Shown: positions 8,878 to 18,336, counted from the first letter of the stretch. The stretch: 64,000 bases of DNA from Eubacterium sp. AF16-48 (GCF_003479405.1 NZ_QUHB01000002.1:372001-436000); one strand, 5' to 3'. Program-made: numbers and translations. The notes: generated by a model from the sequence alone, not told the origin.

Positions 8878-9936
8878 ATGTTTAGAGACAATACTAAAGT
8901 AATAAAAATAGGAAATAAAGTTATAGGCGGGGGAAATCCCATACTTATTCAGTCTATGACTAATACAAAAACTGAAGATGTGGAAGCTACAGTTAATCAG
9001 ATTAAGGAATTAGAGGCTGCAGGATGTGACATTATAAGGTGTGCGGTTCCTACCATGGAAGCGGCTAAGGCTTTGGGAAAAATAAAAGAAAGTATCAATA
9101 TTCCACTTGTGGCAGACATTCATTTTGATTACAGACTTGCCATAGCAGCTATAGAAAACGGGGCTGACAAAATAAGAATTAATCCCGGAAATATAGGTGA
9201 TATGGACAGGGTAAAGGCAGTAGTTGACGTAGCAAAGGCAAAAAATATTCCTATAAGAGTAGGTGTAAACAGTGGTTCATTGGAAAAGCATATTTTAGAT
9301 AAATATGGGAAGGTAACTGCTGAGGGCATTGTGGAAAGTGCTTTAGACAAGGTGAAAACAATAGAGGATTGGGGATATGATAATTTGGTAATTAGCATAA
9401 AATCCTCAGATGTAATGATGTGTGTAAAGGCTCATCAGTTAATTGCACAAAAAACTAATTATCCTTTACATGTGGGAATTACAGAGTCAGGAACAGTAAC
9501 ATCAGGAAACATAAAATCTGCAATAGGTCTGGGGCTTATTTTAAATCAGGGAATTGGAGATACAATAAGAGTTTCCCTTACAGGAAATCCTGTGGAGGAA
9601 ATAAAAAGTGCCAAGCTTATTCTTAAAACTTTAGGTCTTAGAAAGGGTGGCATTTCCGTAGTTTCATGTCCTACATGTGGACGTACTCAGATTGATTTAA
9701 TAGGCTTAGCAGGCAAGGTAGAAAATATGGTTACCAAATATGATGATTTGAATATTAAGGTAGCTGTAATGGGATGTGTTGTAAACGGACCGGGAGAAGC
9801 AAGAGAGGCAGATATAGGAATCGCAGGAGGAAAAGGAGAGGGACTTTTAATTAAAAAAGGTGAAATTATAAAGAAAGTTCCTGAAAATCAGCTTCTTGAT
9901 GCACTAGAAGATGAGTTAAAGAATTGGAGGAGTTAG
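8878..9936 (+). CDS. ispG: 4-hydroxy-3-methylbut-2-en-1-yl diphosphate synthase
   Basis: Iron-sulfur enzyme of the MEP pathway that reductively opens the cyclic diphosphate MEcPP to HMBPP. 352 residues, the short bacterial form. The TIM-barrel half includes IQSMTNTKTEDVEATV and VADIHFDYRLA; the C-terminal half has the cluster cysteines in SCPTCGRT and MGCVVNGPGEA. ATG at 8878 follows TTGGAGAA. Only one base separates its stop from the polC start, and the polC ribosome binding site lies inside ispG. Confidence 0.96.
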   Translation: MFRDNTKVIKIGNKVIGGGNPILIQSMTNTKTEDVEATVNQIKELEAAGCDIIRCAVPTMEAAKALGKIKESINIPLVADIHFDYRLAIAAIENGADKIRINPGNIGDMDRVKAVVDVAKAKNIPIRVGVNSGSLEKHILDKYGKVTAEGIVESALDKVKTIEDWGYDNLVISIKSSDVMMCVKAHQLIAQKTNYPLHVGITESGTVTSGNIKSAIGLGLILNQGIGDTIRVSLTGNPVEEIKSAKLILKTLGLRKGGISVVSCPTCGRTQIDLIGLAGKVENMVTKYDDLNIKVAVMGCVVNGPGEAREADIGIAGGKGEGLLIKKGEIIKKVPENQLLDALEDELKNWRS

Positions 9937-9937
9937 A

Positions 9938-12900
9938 TTGGAAAAAAAGAAGTTTTTCGATGTTTTCCAGACAATTAAATTAAATGATGAGCTTACGGCT
10001 ATGTTTGAATATGTGGATATTACAAAGATAGCTACTAATGTTGATCATACAAAAATGCGAATATATATTGAAAGCAGCAGACTTATTGAAAAGTCTGCTA
10101 TTTTCACCGTTAGAGATGAAATTGCAAGAAATTTAAGAACGGGAAAACGGGTGGAGATTGAGATTATTGAAAAATATTCCCTGTCAAGTCAGTATACGGA
10201 GGAAAATCTTTTTGAAATATATAAAGATAGTATTATTATGGAGCTTAATGCCAAAAGCCCTATAGTAGCGGCAATGTTTAAAAAGGCTCCCATTAGATTT
10301 GATGAAAATAAAAAATTGATTATTGACTTAGAGCAAAGCATTGTGTCGGAAGCCAGAATGAAAGTTTTAAAGGATACCATTGAGAAAATCTTTAGGGACA
10401 GATTTGATATGCCTCTGGAAGTAAAAATTGAAAAGAAGGCTTTCCAGCAAAACAGATTTGCCATTAAAAATGCAAAGAGACTCCAAAATGAGGTTAATGT
10501 TCTGTTAGGAAAAAATCAAAATGAGGAAGAGACAAGGGAAGAAAAGCAGGAAAAAGTCAAGCCTGTAAGAGTGAAAAAGGCTACATATTCACAGGACCCT
10601 GATATGGTATACGGACGTGATTTTAAGTATGAGGGAGATACTAAGTTAAGCGATGTATTTGAAGGTACAGGTGAAACTGTAGTCAGGGGTCAGATTATGA
10701 CCATGGAGGACAGGGAGACAAGAAACGGAAAATTCATTGTTACAATGGAAATTACGGATTTTACCGACAGTATTGCAGTTAAAATATTTTTAGCAGATGA
10801 GAACGTAAAGAAAGAGTTTTATTCAAAAGTTAAAAAGAACAGCTTTGTAAGGATAAAGGGCGTTGCCATGTTTGACACATATGACAGACAGGTGGAAATA
10901 AGCCGAGTGGACGGTATGAAGCTGATTCCGGCATTTTCTGTTGGAGAAAAGAGAAAGGATACTGCAGTAGAGAAAAGACTTGAACTTCATTGCCATACAA
11001 AGATGAGTGAAATGGACGGCGTAAGCGAATGCAAGAAAATCGTCCGTAGAGCTTACGAGTGGGGGCATAAGGCAATTGCCATTACAGACCATGGTGTGGT
11101 GCAGGCATTCCCTGATGCATGGCATGAATACTTGGATATAAAGAATGAATGTAAGAAGGCAGGAAAAGAGTGTGACTTCAAGGTTATCTACGGAGTTGAA
11201 GCATATCTTGTAGACGACTTAAAGGACATGATTGTAAATCCAAAGGGGCAGGGATTAGATGATACTTTTGTAGTATTTGATTTGGAAACTACAGGATTTA
11301 GTGCAAAGGCAGATAAGATAATTGAAATCGGTGCAGTGAAGGTGGAAAAGGGAAAGATAGTTGACAGGTTTAGCACCTTTGTAAACCCACAGGTTCCAAT
11401 ACCTTTTAGAATAGAGCAGCTTACAAGTATTAATGATAATATGGTTATTGATGCACCTACCATAGAAGAGATTCTTCCTAAATTCATGGAGTTTTGTAAG
11501 GGAGCAATTATGGTAGCACATAACGCTGATTTTGACATGAGTTTTATTTCGGCTAATTGTAACAGGCAGAACCTGCCATGCGATTTTACTGTTATTGATA
11601 CCGTGGCAATGTCAAGATATTTGATTATTGGTCTTGGAAGGTACAAATTAGACAGCGTGGCAAAGGCACTGGGAATAGTATTAGACCATCACCACAGAGC
11701 AGTGGATGATGCAGAGTGTACAGCACTTATTTTCTTAAAACTGTGTAAAATGCTTGAGGACAAGGGAATAACTAACCTTGATGAATTAAATAAACAGGGA
11801 AAACAGTCTAAAAATCTTATAAATAAACTTCCGTCCCATCACGCCATTATTCTGGTTAAAAATTTAGTGGGAAGAGTTAATTTATACAGACTGATTTCCA
11901 TATCACATATTGACACTTTCGCAAATAAGAAGCCACGAATATTAAAAAGTGATTATCTTAAATATTGTGAGGGACTGATGATTGGCAGTGCTTGTGAGGC
12001 AGGAGAGTTATATCAGGCTATTTTGCATGGAAGAACACAGCAGGAAATTGCCAGATTGGCGGAATTTTATGATTATTTTGAAGTCCAGCCCTTGGGAAAT
12101 AATGAATTTATGTTAAAAACAGGCAATCCTGACATAGATAACAAAAAGAAGTTTTTGGTGGATTCAAAAGAGGATTTAATGGATGTAAACCGCAAAATCA
12201 TTGAGCTGGGTAGGAAGTTTAATAAAATGACTGTTGCCACATGTGACGTTCATTTCCTTGACCCGGAAGATGAAATTTACCGTAGAATAATTCAGTACGG
12301 TAACGGATTTAAGGATGCAGACCATCAGGCACCTCTTTATCTTAGAACTACTGATGAGATGCTTAAGGAGTTTGAATATTTAGGCAGTGACGTTGCGGAA
12401 GAAATAGTAATTACAAATCCTAATAAAATAGCGGATATGATTGATAATATTTCACCGATTCATCCTGATAAATGCCCACCGGTGTTAGATAATTCTGAGG
12501 AGAATCTAAGAAAAATCTGCTTTGACCGTGCTCACGAAATTTATGGTGAGGATTTGCCAAAAATTGTTGAAGACCGACTGGAAATAGAATTGGATTCCAT
12601 TATTGGTAACGGATATGCCGTTATGTACATAATGGCACAGAGACTTGTATGGAAGTCAAATGAAGATGGATATCTGGTAGGTTCAAGAGGTTCCGTAGGT
12701 TCATCCTTTGCGGCAACAATGTCAGGAATAACTGAGGTTAATCCTTTAGCACCTCATTATTACTGCTTAGACTGTAAAAGCTCATTTTTTGAGGATGAAT
12801 ACAGGGCACCGGAAGGGACGGATATTGAGGAAATCAAGAAAATACAGGCGGTTATTAAAGAAGAAAGGGCAGAGGGTGGTCTTGGATTTGACCTTCCGGA

Positions 12901-14467
12901 TATGATTTGCCCTCATTGCGGAAAGCCGCTGCACAAGGATGGACTTGAAATTCCATTTGAAACATTCTTAGGTTTTGGCGGAACTAAGGAGCCGGATATT
13001 GACTTAAACTTTTCCGGTGAATATCAGGCAAATGCCCATGCATATACTGAGGTAATGTTTGGTAAAGGACATACTTTCAGGGCAGGAACTTATGCCGGTG
13101 TGGCTGAGAAAACAGCATTTGGATATGTTAAAAAATATTTTGATGACCATAATCAGGTAAAAAGAACTGCGGAGATTGACAGAATATCAAGAGGGTGTAC
13201 AGGAATCAGAAGGAGTACCGGTCAGCATCCGGGAGGCATTGTTATTGTACCAAGGGATAAGGAAATATACGAATTTACACCTATCCAAAAGCCGGCAAAT
13301 GATATGACAACGGATATTATAACTACCCACTTTGAATATCATGCTATTGATGCTAACCTTTTGAAACTGGATATTTTAGGACACGATGATCCTACCATGA
13401 TTAGAAGGTTAGAAAAGCTGACTAATACTAATGTTCAAAGGGATGTGCCTTTTGATGACAAAAAGGTTATGTCGTTGTTTTTGAGCCCGGAGGCACTGGG
13501 AATTACATCAGAGGATATTGACGGATGCCCTACAGGTTCTTTGGGACTGCCGGAGTTAGGAACTGATTTTGTTATTCAGATGTTAGTAGACACAAAACCT
13601 ACGAAAATCGCCGATTTGGTTAGATTGGCGGGACTTTCCCATGGCACGGATGTTTGGCTTGGCAATGCCCAGCAGCTTATTGCGGAGGGTAAATGCACTA
13701 TTTCCACGGCAATATGTACCCGTGATGATATTATGGTTTATCTTATGGATAAGGGAATTGAGCCTCAGGTAAGTTTTGACATAATGGAGCATGTAAGAAA
13801 GGGAAGAGGTCTTTTAACATACAAGGATAAGAAAACAGGAGAGGAACATCAGGAAGAGGATGTAATGCGTGAACATAATGTTCCTGAATGGTATATCTGG
13901 TCCTGTAAAAAGATTAAATATATGTTCCCAAAAGCCCATGCGGCAGCTTATATTATGATGGCTTTGCGTGTGGCGTGGTACAAGGTGTATCATCCTTTAG
14001 CTTATTATGCTGCATATTTTGGAATCAGAGCCAAGGCCTTTGACTACGAAACCATGTGTAGAGGTCGTGAGAAAATGGAATATTACATGTCGGAGCTTAA
14101 GCGTAAAAAGGCAAATCATGAGGCCTCCAAAAAGGATGAAGATTCCTTGGGAGATATGAAGGTAGTTCAGGAAATGTATGCCAGAGGATTTGAGTTTTTA
14201 CCAATAGATATTTATACTGCAAAGGCTCATGAGTTTCAGATAATAGACGGAAAGCTCATGCCAAGTTTAGACACAATCGAAGGTCTGGGAGAAAAGGCGG
14301 CAGACGGTTTAGTTGAAGCCGTACAGGCTCAGGATGGACCATTCGTGTCTAAAAATGACTTAAGAGAAAAAAGCAAGTTAAGTAAAACAGTAATAGAAAC
14401 CATGTCCCAGTTAGGTTTGTTAGAAGGTATGCCGGAAGACAGCCAGCTGTCAATATTTGACTTTTAG
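9938..14467 (+). CDS. polC: DNA polymerase III PolC-type alpha subunit
   Basis: Gram-positive replicative polymerase with built-in proofreading. 1509 residues, somewhat longer than the Bacillus enzyme. Order: N-terminal domain (1-200), charged linker, OB fold (about 215-335), PHP domain starting HCHTKMSEMDG near 350 and split by the insertion of a DEDD exonuclease (FDLETTGF near 448, HNADFDMSF, HHRAVDDAE), then the C-family polymerase core with PDIDLNFSGEYQ carrying catalytic aspartates near 1020-1022. Cysteine pairs YCLDC (near 942) and CPHCG (near 991) form the known PolC zinc site. The start is TTG at 9938 with a strong TTGGAGGAG eight-base region just upstream. A terminator follows. Confidence 0.97.
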   Translation: MEKKKFFDVFQTIKLNDELTAMFEYVDITKIATNVDHTKMRIYIESSRLIEKSAIFTVRDEIARNLRTGKRVEIEIIEKYSLSSQYTEENLFEIYKDSIIMELNAKSPIVAAMFKKAPIRFDENKKLIIDLEQSIVSEARMKVLKDTIEKIFRDRFDMPLEVKIEKKAFQQNRFAIKNAKRLQNEVNVLLGKNQNEEETREEKQEKVKPVRVKKATYSQDPDMVYGRDFKYEGDTKLSDVFEGTGETVVRGQIMTMEDRETRNGKFIVTMEITDFTDSIAVKIFLADENVKKEFYSKVKKNSFVRIKGVAMFDTYDRQVEISRVDGMKLIPAFSVGEKRKDTAVEKRLELHCHTKMSEMDGVSECKKIVRRAYEWGHKAIAITDHGVVQAFPDAWHEYLDIKNECKKAGKECDFKVIYGVEAYLVDDLKDMIVNPKGQGLDDTFVVFDLETTGFSAKADKIIEIGAVKVEKGKIVDRFSTFVNPQVPIPFRIEQLTSINDNMVIDAPTIEEILPKFMEFCKGAIMVAHNADFDMSFISANCNRQNLPCDFTVIDTVAMSRYLIIGLGRYKLDSVAKALGIVLDHHHRAVDDAECTALIFLKLCKMLEDKGITNLDELNKQGKQSKNLINKLPSHHAIILVKNLVGRVNLYRLISISHIDTFANKKPRILKSDYLKYCEGLMIGSACEAGELYQAILHGRTQQEIARLAEFYDYFEVQPLGNNEFMLKTGNPDIDNKKKFLVDSKEDLMDVNRKIIELGRKFNKMTVATCDVHFLDPEDEIYRRIIQYGNGFKDADHQAPLYLRTTDEMLKEFEYLGSDVAEEIVITNPNKIADMIDNISPIHPDKCPPVLDNSEENLRKICFDRAHEIYGEDLPKIVEDRLEIELDSIIGNGYAVMYIMAQRLVWKSNEDGYLVGSRGSVGSSFAATMSGITEVNPLAPHYYCLDCKSSFFEDEYRAPEGTDIEEIKKIQAVIKEERAEGGLGFDLPDMICPHCGKPLHKDGLEIPFETFLGFGGTKEPDIDLNFSGEYQANAHAYTEVMFGKGHTFRAGTYAGVAEKTAFGYVKKYFDDHNQVKRTAEIDRISRGCTGIRRSTGQHPGGIVIVPRDKEIYEFTPIQKPANDMTTDIITTHFEYHAIDANLLKLDILGHDDPTMIRRLEKLTNTNVQRDVPFDDKKVMSLFLSPEALGITSEDIDGCPTGSLGLPELGTDFVIQMLVDTKPTKIADLVRLAGLSHGTDVWLGNAQQLIAEGKCTISTAICTRDDIMVYLMDKGIEPQVSFDIMEHVRKGRGLLTYKDKKTGEEHQEEDVMREHNVPEWYIWSCKKIKYMFPKAHAAAYIMMALRVAWYKVYHPLAYYAAYFGIRAKAFDYETMCRGREKMEYYMSELKRKKANHEASKKDEDSLGDMKVVQEMYARGFEFLPIDIYTAKAHEFQIIDGKLMPSLDTIEGLGEKAADGLVEAVQAQDGPFVSKNDLREKSKLSKTVIETMSQLGLLEGMPEDSQLSIFDF

Positions 14468-14477
14468 GGAGGAAATG

Positions 14478-14527
14478 AAAGGAGTTGTGCTTTAACGAGT
14501 ATAATCGTCAGGTAACAGCTCCTTTTT
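14478..14527 (+). terminator. Intrinsic terminator of the pyrH-polC operon
   Basis: AAAGGAGTTGT (14478-14488) pairs with ACAGCTCCTTT (14515-14525) with one G-U pair, followed by a T-run. It begins 11 bases after the polC stop. Confidence 0.85.
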
Positions 14528-14556
14528 AATTTGAAAGATGTATGTGGAGCTAATGG

Positions 14557-14724
14557 ATGATTCATACAGCGAAACAATTAAAAGATAAAGTGAGAAATCA
14601 GTCTTGCGGAAATAGTCGTGTGGTATGGTTGAGAAGAGTAAATCAAGAAATTCAACCGTATACAAGACATTTAATTGCCGGCCATGCAGGTAAATCTGGC
14701 CGGGAAATACTAAGTAATAAGTGA
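14557..14724 (+). pseudogene. 55-codon fragment resembling the N-terminus of an AbiEii-type toxin
   Basis: A 55-residue reading frame begins MIHTAKQLKDKVRN and ends in TGA at 14722. GGAG at 14546-14549 gives it a well-placed ribosome binding site. From memory of the family, AbiEii/AbiGii nucleotidyltransferase toxins of Firmicutes start with an MI-T-KQLKD-IRN segment followed by a short GNS-like turn, which this frame also shows (SCGNS, residues 16-20). After about residue 28 the resemblance disappears and no nucleotidyltransferase core (GG-TDID) exists. I read it as a relic of a phage-defence toxin-antitoxin gene; a small unrelated gene cannot be excluded. A hairpin, CCGGCCA...TGGCCGG, lies in its 3' part. 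Confidence 0.4.
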
Positions 14725-14816
14725 ATTTCCGGTTAATACACACTTACATGGCTATTATGCGCCATACATCACCATAAAAAGATTGCCCATACCCCCCTAA
14801 AAGCTATCCAATCCCA

Positions 14817-15635
14817 TTAATATCTTACATTATCAAACATCTTTACCTTAGATGATTTTATTACCTGTTCGTAAAGTTTAAGCCCAAGCACTGGGAAGAA
14901 TTTAGAAGTAAAATTCATAAACTTAGCATCCTTTCCAACAATAATACGGGATTTTTGACGTATGATTTTTTTGATAATCTTTTCGGCAACCTTATCTACG
15001 TTAGCTGAAAACATATTTATAAGGCTGCTTTGGGAAATTACATATTGATGTCTGAAAATATCAGTCTTCATAAAGCCGGGACATGCGTAGCCTATGTACA
15101 TTTCCCGTCCAAGTTCGGCAATAAGTACCTCAGAGTAAGCCTTAAGGGCAGCCTTGCTGGCACTGTAAATACTGGTTCCGATAATAGGAGCAAGAGCATC
15201 AGAACTGGAAATATTTAAAATTCCCGGCATTGTGGATTTTTTTAAAACAGGTAGCATAGAGTTAATTGCGTACCTGCAACTGTTGAAGTTGGTATTCATG
15301 CATTTTTCTACAGCTTCTTCACTATAATTATAGGATTTGTCAAATGGAAGAAGGATACCGGCATTATTAATTAAAATATCAATATTAATATTGTTTGCCA
15401 GAATCTTTTCAGAGAATATTTCCCAATTTTTCTTTACTCCAACATCAAAAAGCTGATACGTGAAAGCATCTTTTTGATAGCTGAGTTCATCAATTAAACT
15501 TTTCATTTTAGGTTCTGACTGACCAATGCCAATAACTTTGCAGTTGTGTTCCTTTATTAATCTGACAGTCATAGCACGTCCAAGCCCTGAAGAAGCACCG
15601 GTTATAAGCACTGTTTTTCCGTATATCCAATCCAT
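14817..15635 (-). CDS. Short-chain dehydrogenase/reductase
   Basis: Classical SDR oxidoreductase using NAD(P)H; substrate unknown. 272 residues. The cofactor motif TGASSGLGRAM opens the Rossmann fold, NNAG is at about residue 90, and the active-site Ser with YSASKAALK (Tyr-x-x-x-Lys) follows. Start chosen at 15635 (ATG): AAAGGA lies 15 bases upstream; a TTG at 15656 would place that ribosome binding site inside the coding region. It is the only clear minus-strand gene in the window and stands alone between the polC terminator and tRNA-Glu, suggesting an accessory insertion. The C-terminal 60 residues (after YACPGFMKTDIF) are basic and could make it lipid- or membrane-associated; that is inference. 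Confidence 0.88.
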   Translation of the reverse strand: MDWIYGKTVLITGASSGLGRAMTVRLIKEHNCKVIGIGQSEPKMKSLIDELSYQKDAFTYQLFDVGVKKNWEIFSEKILANNINIDILINNAGILLPFDKSYNYSEEAVEKCMNTNFNSCRYAINSMLPVLKKSTMPGILNISSSDALAPIIGTSIYSASKAALKAYSEVLIAELGREMYIGYACPGFMKTDIFRHQYVISQSSLINMFSANVDKVAEKIIKKIIRQKSRIIVGKDAKFMNFTSKFFPVLGLKLYEQVIKSSKVKMFDNVRY

Positions 15636-15736
15636 TATCAATAGGTTTCCTTTCAAATTTCAAAATTTCAAAATTATAGCAAAAAGTACTTGCAAAATGT
15701 CACTTTATTGTTATAATAATACAGTAACATTTTTTA

Positions 15737-15808
15737 GGCTCGTTGGTCAAGTGGTTAAGACGCCGCCCTCTCAAGGCGGAATCAGGGGTTCAATTCCCCT
15801 ACGAGCTG
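15737..15808 (+). tRNA. tRNA-Glu (anticodon CTC)
   Basis: Full cloverleaf: acceptor GGCTCGT pairs with ACGAGCT (one G-U at the end), anticodon stem CCGCC/GGCGG encloses loop CTCTCAA with anticodon CTC at 15770-15772, and the T arm is AGGGGTTCAATTCCCCT. Discriminator G at 15808; the CCA end is not encoded. A terminator follows at once. It is a single-copy stand-alone tRNA between the SDR gene (opposite strand) and rimP. Confidence 0.95.
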
Positions 15809-15818
15809 CTTATGGAGG

Positions 15819-15851
15819 AACTTCTATCTGTCTGGCAGGTAGGAGTTTTTT
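15819..15851 (+). terminator. Terminator of tRNA-Glu
   Basis: AACTTCTATCTG (15819-15830) pairs with CAGGTAGGAGTT (15836-15847) using two G-U pairs, then a run of T. A second, degenerate copy of the distal arm (GGCAGGCAGAAGTTTTT) follows at about 15874-15890. Confidence 0.75.
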
Positions 15852-15898
15852 ATTTGTGACAGGTGAAAGTTTGGCAGGCAGAAGTTTTTAATTAGGGG

Positions 15899-15927
15899 TT
15901 GACACCCGTAAAATAAAGGTCTATAGT
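15899..15927 (+). promoter_or_regulatory. Sigma-A-type promoter of the rimP-nusA-infB operon
   Basis: TTGACA (15899-15904), a 17-base spacer and TATAGT (15922-15927): one mismatch in twelve against the vegetative consensus. It predicts a transcript start near 15934 and a leader of about 78 bases before rimP. Confidence 0.88.
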
Positions 15928-15953
15928 AATAAGGTAAATATTGACTAGATAGT

Positions 15954-15982
15954 AAGGAGCGAACCACAAAGGTTCGCTCCTT
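15954..15982 (+). promoter_or_regulatory. Strong hairpin in the rimP operon leader
   Basis: AAGGAGCGAACC (15954-15965) and GGTTCGCTCCTT (15971-15982) are perfectly complementary with a five-base loop, then TGTGTTGG. It lies within the predicted leader RNA. It could be a leaky terminator/attenuator, which would fit feedback by the nusA product, or a processing signal. The missing long U-tract argues against full termination. Confidence 0.65.
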
Positions 15983-16011
15983 TGTGTTGGAAGTTAAAGT
16001 AGGAGGTCTTA

Positions 16012-16479
16012 GTGTCAAGAAGAGAAGAATACGAAATGAAAACAGAAGCCCTGTTACAGCCTATTGTGGATGAGAAAGGTTTTGAACTGGTTGATGTTGA
16101 ATATGTAAAAGAAGGAAGTAACTGGTACTTAAGAGCTTTTGTGGACAAACCGGGAGGGATTACCATTAATGATTTAGAATCAGTAAGCAGAAAATTAAGT
16201 GATTTATTAGATGAAGAAGATTTCATCAGCGACCCTTATATTTTAGAGGTTAGTTCTCCGGGACTTGGACGTCCGCTAAAAAAGGATAAGGATTTTGACA
16301 GAAGCATAGGTGAGGAAATTGAAATTCACTTATACAGAGCCATTGATGGCAACAAGCAGTATGTAGGATTGCTTAAGGCATATAATAAAGATACTATTAC
16401 TATCGAAGATGAAAGCGGTAGTGAAATAAATATTGACAGGGTAAATGTTTCACTTGTCAGATTAACCATTGATTTTTAG
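16012..16479 (+). CDS. rimP: Ribosome maturation factor RimP
   Basis: Small-subunit assembly factor. 155 residues with the RimP order: N-terminal alpha/beta domain with GFELVDVEYVKEGSNWYLR and VDKPGGITINDLESVSR, then the motif YILEVSSPGLGRPLKK, then an SH3-like C-terminal domain. The start is GTG at 16012, five bases after AGGAGG; no better in-frame ATG exists before the conserved region. First gene of the rimP-nusA-rnpM-ylxQ-infB-rbfA operon, behind a strong promoter and hairpin. Confidence 0.95.
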   Translation: MSRREEYEMKTEALLQPIVDEKGFELVDVEYVKEGSNWYLRAFVDKPGGITINDLESVSRKLSDLLDEEDFISDPYILEVSSPGLGRPLKKDKDFDRSIGEEIEIHLYRAIDGNKQYVGLLKAYNKDTITIEDESGSEINIDRVNVSLVRLTIDF

Positions 16480-16494
16480 GAGGATAATAAAAAA

Positions 16495-17706
16495 ATGAAC
16501 AAAGAGTTAATTGCAGCATTAGAATTGTTGGAAAAGGAAAAAGGTATTAGTAAAGAGTCATTATTTGAGGCAATTGAAAGTAATTTGGTAGTGGCATATA
16601 AGAATAACTTTAATAAAGCAGATAATGTTGTTGTAACAATGGACAGAGAAACAGGTGATTTTCACATTTACTCACAGAAAAAGGTTGTTGAAGAAGTAAA
16701 TGATCCTGTTACAGAGATTTCCCTAGAAGATGCAAGAAGCATTAAGGCAGGCTATGACATAGATGATACTGTTAATGTAGAAATTCAGGCAAGAGATTTT
16801 GGTAGAATTGCCGCACAAAGTGCAAAGAACGGTATTTTACAGAAAATGCGTGAAGAGGAAAGAAAGAGCCTTTATCAGGAATATTATGAGAAGCAAAACG
16901 ATATAATAACAGGTATTGTACAGAGAATAAACGGAAAGAATATCAGTATTAACTTAGGAAAGATAGATACAGTTCTTATGGAAAAAGAGCAGTCACCGGG
17001 AGAATTCTTCAGACCAAATGACAGAATTAAGTTATATGTAACTGAAGTTAAGGATAACGGTAAGGGACCAAGAGTAGTTGTATCAAGAACTCATCCTGAA
17101 CTTGTAAAGAGATTATTTGAACAGGAAGTTGCTGAAATTCAGGACGGAACAGTTGAAATTAAGAGCATTGCAAGAGAGGCAGGTTCAAGAACAAAAATTG
17201 CGGTATGGTCTAACGATAAGAATGTTGATGCCGTAGGTGCATGCGTAGGTATGAACGGCGCAAGAGTAAATGCTGTTGTAGATGAACTTCAGGATGAAAA
17301 GATGGATATTATAAACTGGAGTGACAATCCGGCCATTTTAATTGAAAATGCGTTAAGCCCTTCAAAGGTAGTAGCGGTTCTTGCTGATCCGGATAATAAG
17401 GAAGCATTGGTAGTTGTCCCTGATCTTCAGTTGTCTTTGGCAATTGGTAAGGAAGGACAGAATGCAAGACTTGCAGCTAAACTTACAGGATTTAAAATTG
17501 ACATTAAGAGTGAGTCACAGGCTAAGGCTGAAAATATTCAGTATGAGTTTAATGATGAAGACTACTATGATGAAGAAGAGTTTTACGATGGCGAGTATTA
17601 TGACGATGAATACTATGATGATGAGTATTACGATGATGAATACGACGAAGAAGAATATGACGACGAGAAAGAAACAGAAGAACCTTCAGAAACAGAGCAG
17701 GCATAG
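16495..17706 (+). CDS. nusA: Transcription termination/antitermination factor NusA
   Basis: Binds RNA polymerase and nascent RNA to control pausing and termination. 403 residues: N-terminal polymerase-binding domain (1-125), S1 domain (about 135-200), KH1 and KH2 (about 205-345, with [15 protein letters not shown] and [16 protein letters not shown]). The Firmicute form ends after KH2, but here a tail of about 50 residues made almost entirely of Asp, Glu and Tyr (repeated YYDDE units) is added. The ATG follows AGGAGG. Fifteen bases downstream of rimP. Confidence 0.96.
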   Translation: MNKELIAALELLEKEKGISKESLFEAIESNLVVAYKNNFNKADNVVVTMDRETGDFHIYSQKKVVEEVNDPVTEISLEDARSIKAGYDIDDTVNVEIQARDFGRIAAQSAKNGILQKMREEERKSLYQEYYEKQNDIITGIVQRINGKNISINLGKIDTVLMEKEQSPGEFFRPNDRIKLYVTEVKDNGKGPRVVVSRTHPELVKRLFEQEVAEIQDGTVEIKSIAREAGSRTKIAVWSNDKNVDAVGACVGMNGARVNAVVDELQDEKMDIINWSDNPAILIENALSPSKVVAVLADPDNKEALVVVPDLQLSLAIGKEGQNARLAAKLTGFKIDIKSESQAKAENIQYEFNDEDYYDEEEFYDGEYYDDEYYDDEYYDDEYDEEEYDDEKETEEPSETEQA

Positions 17707-17717
17707 GAGATAGTGTT

Positions 17718-17996
17718 ATGGGTCAGGTGAAAAAAATCCCTACAAGAACTTGTACCGGGTGCAGACAGGTAAAAAACAAAAAAGATTTAATCAGAGTTGT
17801 CCGTGATAAGGAAGGAAACGTATTTGTAGACGTTACCGGAAGACAAAACGGCAGAGGCGCTTACATTTGTCCTAATGAAGAATGTCTTGAAAAGGCAGTG
17901 AAAAACAAGGGGCTGGAAAAGACACTTAAGATTTCACAGATAAGTGAGGAAGTTTATCAGCAGCTTAAAAAGGAATTAGGTGATGTAAATGAATAG
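17718..17996 (+). CDS. rnpM: RNase P modulator RnpM (YlxR, DUF448)
   Basis: Small basic RNA-binding protein, described in Bacillus as a modulator of RNase P. 92 residues. RTCTGCRQVKNKKDLIRVV and GRGAYICPNEECLEKAV are the DUF448 signatures, including the two Cys pairs. It sits between nusA and ylxQ as in nearly all Firmicutes and overlaps ylxQ by eight bases, so the two are translationally coupled. Confidence 0.93.
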   Translation: MGQVKKIPTRTCTGCRQVKNKKDLIRVVRDKEGNVFVDVTGRQNGRGAYICPNEECLEKAVKNKGLEKTLKISQISEEVYQQLKKELGDVNE

Positions 17997-18321
17997 TGTT
18001 TTAAAAAATGATGTACCGGACAAAGTTTTTTCCATGATAGGTTTAGCAACTAAGGCAGGCAAAACTTTTTCAGGTGAATTTTCAGTGGAAAAGGCAGTGA
18101 AAGAGAGAAAAGCAAAACTGGTTATTGTATCGGAAGACGCATCGGACAATACAAAGAAATTGTTTACTAATAAATGTGATTTTTATAAAATACCGGTTTT
18201 TGTTTGTGGCAGTCGCAGCCAGCTGGGAAAGGCTACAGGGAATCAGGAACGTGCATCCATAGCAATATCAGATGAAGGCTTTAGTAAGTCAATTATTAAC
18301 ATATTAACGGAAAATAATTAA
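17989..18321 (+). CDS. ylxQ: YlxQ, L7Ae/L30e-family RNA-binding protein
   Basis: L7Ae/L30e/S12e/Gadd45-type protein expected to bind kink-turn-like RNA. 110 residues. Conserved segments are MIGLATKAGKTFSGEFSVEKAV, ARLVIVSEDASDNTKK-like (residues 40-58 here KLVIVSEDASDNTKK) and the glycine-bearing segment before the C-terminal helix. The start codon overlaps the rnpM stop. It lies 15 bases before infB. The exact RNA target is unknown. Confidence 0.9.
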   Translation: MNSVLKNDVPDKVFSMIGLATKAGKTFSGEFSVEKAVKERKAKLVIVSEDASDNTKKLFTNKCDFYKIPVFVCGSRSQLGKATGNQERASIAISDEGFSKSIINILTENN

Positions 18322-18336
18322 AATGGAGGTAGCTAA

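Noticed and set aside
14492..14743. 83-codon minus-strand frame after polC
   Set aside because: No ribosome binding site or family resemblance; it overlaps the polC terminator. The plus-strand AbiEii-like frame is the better reading.
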